7,310 nucleotides of DNA from Croceicoccus sp. (GTDB taxonomy: Bacteria; Pseudomonadota; Alphaproteobacteria; Sphingomonadales; Sphingomonadaceae): NCBI GenBank assembly GCA_029936705.1, contig JAPYSD010000169.1, positions 1 through 7,310 on the forward strand, read 5' to 3'. Positions 1 through 5,414 of this stretch are shown one piece after another. The notes beneath the pieces are model-generated. The model ran no database searches. It saw only the letters and a program-made list of their open reading frames with translations, and was not told the DNA's origin. Position 1 is the stretch's first letter. Each line of letters begins with the position of its first letter. The translations under genes were made by a program, and so were the position numbers.

Positions 1-605
1 AGCGTAGCGGCCTCGATCGGGTAAGCCGCCGGGGTTTGATGAAGGGCAGCGCAGCGGGGGCCGCGGTCCTGCCGCTGGCAGCCCGCGGACAGGAAGCCAG
101 GTCGGCCGCGGCGCAGGGACAGGAAATGTCGGTCCAAAGCATTCCCGTCACGCTCAACATCAACGGCCAGTCGCGTGAGCTGGTGATCGACAGCCGTTCG
201 ACGCTGCTCGACGTGCTGCGGCACGATCTTGAGCTCACCGGGTCCAAGAAGGGCTGCGATCACGGGCAATGCGGGGCCTGCACCGTCCACGTGGGCGGGC
301 AGCGCGTGCTGTCGTGCCTGACGCTGGCAGCTCAGGTCGATGGGCGCGACATCACCACGATCGAGGGGCTGGGCGCAGAAGGGAGCCTGCATCCCATGCA
401 AAAGGCCTTCATCGACAATGACGCGTTCCAATGCGGCTATTGCACGCCGGGGCAGATCATGTCGGGCGTGGCCTGCATAACCGAGGGGCATGCCGGGTCC
501 GAGGCGGAGATCCGCGAATACATGTCGGGCAATCTGTGCCGGTGCGCCGCCTATCCCAATATCGTCGCCGCGGTTAAGCAGGCGCGTGCCGAGATGGAGG
601 GCTGA
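1..605 (+). CDS. paoA: Aldehyde oxidoreductase 2Fe-2S subunit, PaoA/YagT-like, Tat-exported (5' partial)
   Basis: This is the small iron-sulfur subunit of a PaoABC-type periplasmic aldehyde oxidoreductase; it passes electrons from the molybdenum centre to FAD. Counting from the ATG/TTG pair at 36-41 (residues 1-2), C74, C79, C82 and C94 form the plant-ferredoxin-like 2Fe-2S site (motif KKGCDHGQCGAC), and C133, C136, C168 and C170 form the second, all-helical 2Fe-2S site (FQCGYC and NLCRC). The reading frame stays open upstream of position 36 to the window edge and encodes SRRGLMKGSAAGAA, a good twin-arginine signal core followed by a hydrophobic stretch. The real start is therefore almost certainly before base 1, and the TTG at 36 or ATG at 39 would cut the signal off. 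Length after the signal fits the family. The stop lies 3 bases before paoB. An internal ATG at 126 has a Shine-Dalgarno-like AGGGA 6 bases ahead and could give a form without the signal. Confidence 0.9.
   Translation, partial: RSGLDRVSRRGLMKGSAAGAAVLPLAARGQEARSAAAQGQEMSVQSIPVTLNINGQSRELVIDSRSTLLDVLRHDLELTGSKKGCDHGQCGACTVHVGGQRVLSCLTLAAQVDGRDITTIEGLGAEGSLHPMQKAFIDNDAFQCGYCTPGQIMSGVACITEGHAGSEAEIREYMSGNLCRCAAYPNIVAAVKQARAEMEG
27..119 (+). other. Twin-arginine (Tat) signal peptide region of PaoA
   Basis: In the paoA frame, codons from base 24 read S-R-R-G-L-M-K, matching the Tat consensus S/T-R-R-x-F-L-K with the usual conservative swaps. An alanine-rich hydrophobic core follows (GSAAGAAVLPLA), then a polar, alanine-rich linker before the ferredoxin domain begins near base 145. 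E. coli PaoA also has a Tat signal (established knowledge). The cleavage site is not obvious: candidates lie in the alanine-rich linker, roughly bases 81-115. The n-region is cut off by the window edge. Confidence 0.8.
596..601 (+). promoter_or_regulatory. Shine-Dalgarno site of paoB
   Basis: GGAGGG ends 7 bases before the ATG at 609 and lies inside the last codons of paoA (Met-Glu-Gly-stop). It fixes the paoB start and indicates that the two genes are translated from one transcript, probably coupled. Confidence 0.8.
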
Positions 606-608
606 GCG

Positions 609-1601
609 ATGCGCCCCTTCCGTTTCAGCCGCCCCGACAGCGCCGTGCGCGCGGTGGCTGCAGCCGATGCAGGATCGCAGTTCCTGGGCGGCGGCACGAC
701 GCTGACCGACCTGATGAAGCTCGACGTGATGCGGCCCTCGCAGCTGGTTGACATCACCGGCATGGACGACAACCGCTATGACTTCGTGTCATGGGACGGC
801 AACGCGCTGCGGATCGGCGCGCTGACCACGATGGCGACGCTGGCGGATGACGCGGCCGTGCGCCGCCGCGTGCCGATGCTGTCGGACGCGCTGTGGCTGG
901 CGGCCAGCCCGCAGATCCGCCACATGGCGCGGTTGGGCGGCAATGTGCTGCAAAGGACGCGCTGCCCCTATTTCCGCGACACCAGCTATGAGCAGTGCAA
1001 CAAGCGCGTGCCGGGGTCGGGCTGCGCCGCGCTCGAGGGCGGGGTCAGCCGCAACCTGGCGGTGCTGGGGACCTCGCCGACATGCATCGCGACCTATCCG
1101 GGCGATTTCGCGCAGGCGCTGATCGCGCTGGACGCGATCGTTGAGATCCTGGGCAAGGACGGGCCGCGTTCGCTGCGTTTCGCGGACCTGCACCGCCTGC
1201 CGCAGGGGCGCCCGGATATTGAGACGACGTTGCAGCAGGGCGACCTGATCACCGCGTTCTCGATCCCCGACGCCGATTTTCCGCGCTCGCGCTATCTCAA
1301 GGTCCGCGACCGCGAATCCTATGCCTATGCGCTCGCCTCGACCGCCGCGGCGCTGCGGATGGACGGCGACACCATCGCCGATGTCCGCATCGGGCTGGGC
1401 GGCGTCGCCACCGTGCCCTGGCGCGCACAGGAAGCGGAAGCCGCGCTGCGCGGCGGCCCGCTGGACGAGGCGCGGCTGAACCGCGCGGCCGAGATCGCCT
1501 TTGCCGGCGCGTCGGGCACCGAGGACAACAGGTTCAAGATCGATCTGGGCAAGCGGACGATGGTCCGCGCCTTCACCGAAATCGCCGGAATGGAGGGTTG
1601 A
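609..1601 (+). CDS. paoB: Aldehyde oxidoreductase FAD subunit with [4Fe-4S] motif, PaoB/YagS-like
   Basis: This 330-residue protein is the middle, FAD-binding subunit of the aldehyde oxidoreductase (CoxM/xanthine dehydrogenase medium-subunit family); it accepts electrons from the 2Fe-2S subunit. Seen: an N-terminal FAD-binding domain with FLGGGTTLTDLMK (residues 25-37), a second flavin segment LGGNVLQRT (109-117), and a C-terminal CO-dehydrogenase flavoprotein domain ending in the usual NRFKIDLGKR (307-316). C119, C130, C139 and C159 lie in an insert reading RTRCPYFRDT...GSGCAALEG. In E. coli PaoB the matching insert binds a [4Fe-4S] cluster not found in ordinary xanthine dehydrogenases (family knowledge), which separates this operon from purine oxidases. 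Length is close to E. coli PaoB (about 318 residues). The start ATG is 3 bases past the paoA stop and has a strong ribosome site; the stop is 4 bases before the paoC ATG. Confidence 0.92.
   Translation: MRPFRFSRPDSAVRAVAAADAGSQFLGGGTTLTDLMKLDVMRPSQLVDITGMDDNRYDFVSWDGNALRIGALTTMATLADDAAVRRRVPMLSDALWLAASPQIRHMARLGGNVLQRTRCPYFRDTSYEQCNKRVPGSGCAALEGGVSRNLAVLGTSPTCIATYPGDFAQALIALDAIVEILGKDGPRSLRFADLHRLPQGRPDIETTLQQGDLITAFSIPDADFPRSRYLKVRDRESYAYALASTAAALRMDGDTIADVRIGLGGVATVPWRAQEAEAALRGGPLDEARLNRAAEIAFAGASGTEDNRFKIDLGKRTMVRAFTEIAGMEG
1592..1597 (+). promoter_or_regulatory. Shine-Dalgarno site of paoC, deciding its start
   Basis: GGAGGG lies 8 bases before the ATG at 1606, inside the final Met-Glu-Gly codons of paoB. 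It supports 1606 as the paoC start over the longer in-frame opening that begins at 1501 inside paoB. Confidence 0.8.
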
Positions 1602-1605
1602 TCGC

Positions 1606-3822
1606 ATGGCTCAGGATTACAACCCCGTTCCGCAGCCCGGTGCCAACATGGGCCAGCCCATTGCCCGCTATGAAGCAGTGGGCAAGGTCACCGGCGCCAA
1701 GATCTATGCCGACGACCTGCCGGTCCCGGGCAAGCCCGCCTATGGCTGGATGGTCACCAGCGCCATCGCCAAGGGGCGCATCACCGATATCGACGAGAGC
1801 GCGGCAAAGGCGGTCCCCGGCGTTCAGGCGATCCTGACCTATCGCAATCGCCCTCCGCTGGGAGAGATCAAGACCTTCGCGGGTGGCGGCCTTGCCATCA
1901 CCGACGTCGCCCCGCTGGCCGGGCCCGAGATCGAGCATGACGGCCAGCCCATCGCGCTGATCGTGGCGGACACGTTCGAGGCCGCGCGCGAGGCGTCGTT
2001 CCGGCTGAAGTTCAGTTACGAGGAAAGCGATCCTTCCGCCACCTTCGGGTCCGAAGGCACCACCGAACGCGACCTGGGCGATGTGAACCCGAGATACGAG
2101 CCGGTGCGCTTCAACGACGCCGACGCCGCGCTGGCCGCATCGGCCCATGTCGTCGACGAGGAATATGCGACCCCCACCCAGCATCACAACGCGATCGAGC
2201 TGTTCTCGACCACCGCGTACTGGGACGGCCCGCGACTGGTTCTGCACGAGCCGAGCCAGTATGTCTGGGGACTGAAATTCAACATCGCCAAGCAGCTGCA
2301 GATCGATCCCGACAACGTGCACGTGGTGTCGCCCTTTGTCGGCGGCGCGTTCGGGTCGAAGGGAGCGGTAACGCACCGCACCGCGATGGCGGCGCTGGGG
2401 GCGAAGCAGGTCGGGCGCCCGGTCAAGGTCGTGGCCATGCGCGACCAGGGCTTTACCCATAACGGTTACCGGCAGGAAACCCGCCACCGCGTGCGGCTGG
2501 GCTGCGATGCGAACGGGAAGCTGACCGGCTATCACCACCGGCAGAGCGAATTTACCGCGCGCGTGACGCCCTATTCGAACGGGGGACTGGAAAAGACCGC
2601 GGCGATGTACGCGTTCCAGGCGGTGAAGACCGACAATGACATCGTGCAGGGCGACCGCAACGTGCCCACCTTCATGCGGTCCCCGGCGGAAGTGCCCACT
2701 GTATACGCGCTGGAATCGGCCATGAACGAGCTTGCGGCGGCGGCGGGCATTGACCCGGTCGCGTTTCGCAAGATGAACGACACGCGCGTCAATGCAGTCA
2801 ATGGCGCGCCCTATACCAGCCGTTCGCTGAACGAGTGCCTGGACGCGGCGGCGGAACGTTTTGGCTGGAGCCGCCGCAATCCCGCGCCGCGCTCGACCCG
2901 CGATGGCGACTGGCTGATCGGCTGGGGCTGTTCGATGGCGATGTATCCGACGCAGATGTCGCCATCGACCGCGCGGGTGACGCTGCGCCGCAACGGCAGC
3001 GCGTTGATAGAAGTGGCCGCGCATGACGTGGGCACCGGCTGCTATACCATCGCCGCACAGGCCGCGGGGGAGCGGCTGGGCATCGATCCCACCCGGATCG
3101 AGGTACGCATGGGCGACAGCCGCTTTCCGCCGGGACCGATCTCGGGCGGCTCGATCTCCACCGCCAGCGTGACGAGCGCGGTGGCCGATGCCTGCGACAA
3201 GCTTGCCGCGCAGCTGGGCGTGGCCAAGGGCGCCGATGGCGACGCCCGCCGCGCAGCCGTCGCGGCGATGACGGGGCCCGAGCTGGAAGCGCTGGGCCGC
3301 TGGGTGCCGCCCAGCCTTGACGACAAGGCGCTGGACGCGATGTACGATGGCGGCGTGCGCATTACCGGCGGCAACCTGCCGGAACGCACCATGTTCGCCT
3401 TTGGCGCGGAAATGGTCGAGGTGCGCGTGAACGAACGGACGCGCGAGATTCGCGTGCCCCGCGTCGTCGGCGCGTTCGCCGGGGGGCGGATCATGAACCC
3501 GCGCACCGCGCACAGCCAGTATCTGGGCGGCCTGATCTGGGGCATCTCCTCGGCCCTGCACGAAAAGACCGAGATCGACCTGCGGCGCGGGCGCTACGTC
3601 AACGACAACCTTGCCGAGTATTTGATCCCGGTAAACGCGGACATCCGCGACATCGACATCATCATGGTCCCCGAGGTGGACAACGAGATCAACGTGCTGG
3701 GCGTGAAAGGCATCGGCGAGCTGGCCAACGTCGGCACCGCGGCCGCGGTCACTGACGCGGTATGGCACGCGACGGGCAAGCGCGTGCGCGAACTGCCGGT
3801 GCGGATCGAGGACCTGCTTTAA
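1606..3822 (+). CDS. paoC: Aldehyde oxidoreductase molybdenum-binding subunit, PaoC/YagR-like
   Basis: This 738-residue protein is the large catalytic subunit that hydroxylates aldehydes to carboxylic acids at a molybdenum cofactor. Seen: an N-terminal a/b hammerhead domain (about residues 20-140, with EAVGKVTGAKIYADD), then the two molybdenum-cofactor-binding domains. GGAFGSKG at residues 246-253 is the family's cofactor loop, QHHN at 192-195 is a conserved segment, and GDSRFPPGPISGGS is the later cofactor-contact motif. GVKGIGELANVG near the C-terminus carries Glu705, expected to be the catalytic base (E. coli PaoC uses the equivalent Glu). Length matches E. coli PaoC (732 residues). The ATG at 1606 is chosen because of the strong GGAGGG site; an in-frame reading from 1501 would only add residues overlapping paoB. 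There is no signal peptide, so export must depend on the Tat signal of PaoA. E. coli PaoABC prefers aromatic aldehydes; the substrate here cannot be read from sequence. Confidence 0.92.
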   Translation: MAQDYNPVPQPGANMGQPIARYEAVGKVTGAKIYADDLPVPGKPAYGWMVTSAIAKGRITDIDESAAKAVPGVQAILTYRNRPPLGEIKTFAGGGLAITDVAPLAGPEIEHDGQPIALIVADTFEAAREASFRLKFSYEESDPSATFGSEGTTERDLGDVNPRYEPVRFNDADAALAASAHVVDEEYATPTQHHNAIELFSTTAYWDGPRLVLHEPSQYVWGLKFNIAKQLQIDPDNVHVVSPFVGGAFGSKGAVTHRTAMAALGAKQVGRPVKVVAMRDQGFTHNGYRQETRHRVRLGCDANGKLTGYHHRQSEFTARVTPYSNGGLEKTAAMYAFQAVKTDNDIVQGDRNVPTFMRSPAEVPTVYALESAMNELAAAAGIDPVAFRKMNDTRVNAVNGAPYTSRSLNECLDAAAERFGWSRRNPAPRSTRDGDWLIGWGCSMAMYPTQMSPSTARVTLRRNGSALIEVAAHDVGTGCYTIAAQAAGERLGIDPTRIEVRMGDSRFPPGPISGGSISTASVTSAVADACDKLAAQLGVAKGADGDARRAAVAAMTGPELEALGRWVPPSLDDKALDAMYDGGVRITGGNLPERTMFAFGAEMVEVRVNERTREIRVPRVVGAFAGGRIMNPRTAHSQYLGGLIWGISSALHEKTEIDLRRGRYVNDNLAEYLIPVNADIRDIDIIMVPEVDNEINVLGVKGIGELANVGTAAAVTDAVWHATGKRVRELPVRIEDLL

Positions 3823-3851
3823 GGCATTAGGCGCGAAGTCAGAAGCGGACG

Positions 3852-3877
3852 GCGGCAGGGCTTGCGGGCCTTGCCGC
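3852..3877 (+). terminator. GC-rich hairpin after paoC, possible terminator
   Basis: GCGGCAGGGC (3852-3861) pairs with GCCTTGCCGC (3868-3877) around a 6-base loop, giving a 10-base-pair stem with one G-U pair. It sits 29 bases past the paoC stop, where an operon end is expected. No T-run follows, so it is not a classic intrinsic terminator. It could instead protect the 3' end of the message or act with Rho. Confidence 0.45.
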
Positions 3878-3924
3878 GCGCATGGCCGTGCCGATCTGGA
3901 CAGCGGGGCCGACTCTCCCTAAGG

Positions 3925-3943
3925 ATTGATAATAATTCTCAAT
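3925..3943 (+). promoter_or_regulatory. Predicted Fur box
   Basis: ATTGATAATAATTCTCAAT reads as two 9-base arms around a central A, with a single mismatched pair. Its core TGATAAT-A-ATTCTCA (3927-3941) differs from the 7-1-7 Fur consensus TGATAATnATTATCA at one position. It is a conspicuous AT-rich island in very GC-rich DNA, 20 bases before the PepSY gene start. TTGATA (3926-3931) could serve as a -35 element inside it, so bound Fur-Fe would block transcription. The neighbouring siderophore-uptake genes make iron control the natural reading. Confidence 0.8.
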
Positions 3944-3963
3944 GACAGCGGTTAGCGTAGCGA

Positions 3964-5130
3964 ATGACCCAGAGAGCCGTCCGCGCCTGGTATTTCATCC
4001 ATAAATGGTCCAGCCTGGTATGCACCCTGTTCCTGCTGATGCTGTGCGTCACCGGGCTGCCGCTGATCTTCCATGACGAGATCGACCGGCTGAGCAGCGG
4101 CGAGCCCGATGTCGGGATGCCGGGCGTCGCTTCCTCGGGCGAGGCGCCCGGCCTGCTGCCGCTTGACCGCATGCTGGCTAATGCGCTGGCCGAACGGGCG
4201 GGCGAGGTGCCGGTGTTCATGGCCTTCGACAACATCCAGCCGCTGATGACCGTCACCACCGCACCGCGACCCGATTCGCCGGTGGGCGACATGACGCTGC
4301 TGATCCTCGACCGGTCGACCGGCGCGCTGGTATCGCAGGAGAGTGACAGCGGGGTGATGCATTTCATCCTGCAGCTGCATACCGACATGTTCCTGGGCTT
4401 GCCGGGCATGCTGTTTTTGGGCGCGATGGGCGTGCTGTTCCTGGTCGCGGTGGTGTCGGGCGTCGTGCTCTATGCGCCGTTCATGCGGCGGCTGGGCTTC
4501 GGAACCCTGCGCAGTTCGCGCAGCACCCGGGTCAAATGGCTCGATTATCACAACTTGCTGGGCGTGGTGACGCTGGCCTGGGTCGCGGTTGTTGGGCTGA
4601 CCGGCGTGATCAACACGCTGGCCACCCCGATCAACGAGACTTGGCAGGCGAACGAGCTCGCCGAGATGACGCAGGCCTATGCGCAGGCCGAGCCCCTGCC
4701 GCCGGCCCGCTACGGATCGCTCGACACCGCGATGGCAGCGGCCCGCAGGGCGGTGCCTGGTGCCAATCCGCAGTTCATCGGCTTTCCGGGCGGCGATTAC
4801 AGCTCGAACCATCACTATGCGATCTTTTTCCAGGGAGACACGCCGCTGACCGAGCGGCTGCTCACCTCCGTGCTGGTCGATGCGGAGAGTGGGCAGCTGA
4901 CCGACGCGCGGCCGATGCCGTGGTACGGCAAGGCGCTAGCGCTGTCGCAGCCGCTGCACTTCGGGGATTACGGCGGGCTTCCGCTCAAGATCCTGTGGGC
5001 GATGATGACGCTGGTCACGATCGTGGTGCTGGGGAGCGGGCTGTACCTGTGGCAAGGCAAGCGCCGCGTCTCGACCCGCGCGCATGTGCGCGAGGTGACG
5101 AGCGGCGGCCTGCTGGAACCCGCAGAATGA
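3964..5130 (+). CDS. PepSY-domain inner-membrane protein, probable siderophore-iron reductase
   Basis: This 388-residue protein belongs to the PepSY-associated membrane-helix family, whose studied members FoxB and FpvG act in iron release from siderophores at the periplasmic face. Four membrane helices are visible at about residues 16-37, 148-171, 195-218 and 341-365. The two large loops (about 40-146 and 220-340) should be periplasmic and each carries a PepSY-like unit (about 64-125 and 251-315). Conserved-looking histidines lie at or near the helix ends: H13 (IHKWSS), H37, H139 (LHTDMFLG), H196 (DYHNLLG) and H332 (PLHFGDYGG); in this family such histidines are proposed haem ligands. The start is fixed by an in-frame TAG at 3958-3960, and the N-terminus is family-typical. 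No clear Shine-Dalgarno precedes it. Its stop overlaps the start of the next gene. Reductase function is inferred from family and context; the substrate is unknown. Confidence 0.85.
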   Translation: MTQRAVRAWYFIHKWSSLVCTLFLLMLCVTGLPLIFHDEIDRLSSGEPDVGMPGVASSGEAPGLLPLDRMLANALAERAGEVPVFMAFDNIQPLMTVTTAPRPDSPVGDMTLLILDRSTGALVSQESDSGVMHFILQLHTDMFLGLPGMLFLGAMGVLFLVAVVSGVVLYAPFMRRLGFGTLRSSRSTRVKWLDYHNLLGVVTLAWVAVVGLTGVINTLATPINETWQANELAEMTQAYAQAEPLPPARYGSLDTAMAAARRAVPGANPQFIGFPGGDYSSNHHYAIFFQGDTPLTERLLTSVLVDAESGQLTDARPMPWYGKALALSQPLHFGDYGGLPLKILWAMMTLVTIVVLGSGLYLWQGKRRVSTRAHVREVTSGGLLEPAE

Positions 5131-5309
5131 GGCGCAGCCGGCAATCCTTGCGGCAGGTCTTCGCCGTTCCTCTGCTGCTGGCGATTCTGACCGGGATCGG
5201 ATTGCTGAGCGCGCTGACCGGCGATGGCTGGCGCGATGCGCTGTCGTGGCTGACGCTGGCGGTTCCGCTGCTGGCGATCATCGGCGCAATGGGCTTCCGG
5301 CAGGAATGA
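5127..5309 (+). CDS. Small two-helix membrane protein, function unknown
   Basis: A 60-residue protein with a basic N-terminus (MRRSRQSLRQ) and two hydrophobic stretches, about residues 11-30 and 39-56, joined by a short polar turn containing GDGWRD. The positive-inside rule predicts both ends in the cytoplasm. Its ATG overlaps the TGA of the PepSY gene (ATGA, 5127-5130), so translation is probably coupled and the two proteins may work together, perhaps as an accessory subunit. A longer in-frame opening from 4536 exists but lies wholly inside the PepSY gene and reads as out-of-frame arginine/alanine-rich sequence until the overlap, so it was not used. I recall similar small proteins beside PepSY/TonB-receptor genes in proteobacteria but cannot name a characterised family. 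Confidence 0.7.
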   Translation: MRRSRQSLRQVFAVPLLLAILTGIGLLSALTGDGWRDALSWLTLAVPLLAIIGAMGFRQE

Positions 5310-5336
5310 TGGGGCGGGCGGGAGCATCAAAGACGC

Positions 5337-5355
5337 CAGTTTGCTATTGCAACTG
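5337..5355. repeat. Imperfect inverted repeat upstream of receptor gene, possible operator
   Basis: CAGTTTGC-TATT-GCAACTG: the arms match except for one extra T, and the core TTGC-TATT-GCAA is exact. It lies 60-78 bases before the receptor start in a 105-base gap, in a locally AT-richer patch. It does not match the Fur consensus of the upstream box. It may be an operator for another regulator, an mRNA hairpin, or chance. Confidence 0.35.
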
Positions 5356-5404
5356 CCTCGCATAAACGGCAAGGGATCCGCACAGAAAAGGCCAATCAGG
5401 GTTC

Positions 5405-5410
5405 AAGGGA
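5405..5410 (+). promoter_or_regulatory. Shine-Dalgarno site of the TonB-dependent receptor
   Basis: AAGGGA ends 4 bases before the ATG at 5415, a short but workable spacing. The alternative in-frame ATG at 5430 has no such site, so 5415 is preferred. Confidence 0.55.
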
Positions 5411-5414
5411 TCTC

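Noticed and set aside
1501..1605. N-terminal extension of paoC starting inside paoB
   Set aside because: The added residues are out-of-frame paoB sequence, and the ATG at 1606 has a strong ribosome site and gives the family's usual length.
1573..3768. A 731-codon open frame on the minus strand opposite paoC
   Set aside because: It is a by-product of GC-biased codons in paoC: its translation is rich in Arg, His, Ala and Gly with no domain-like motifs, while the plus strand encodes a full PaoC.
4536..5126. Long N-terminal extension of the small two-helix protein
   Set aside because: It overlaps the PepSY gene entirely and reads as shadow sequence; the overlapping ATG at 5127 gives a clean two-helix protein.
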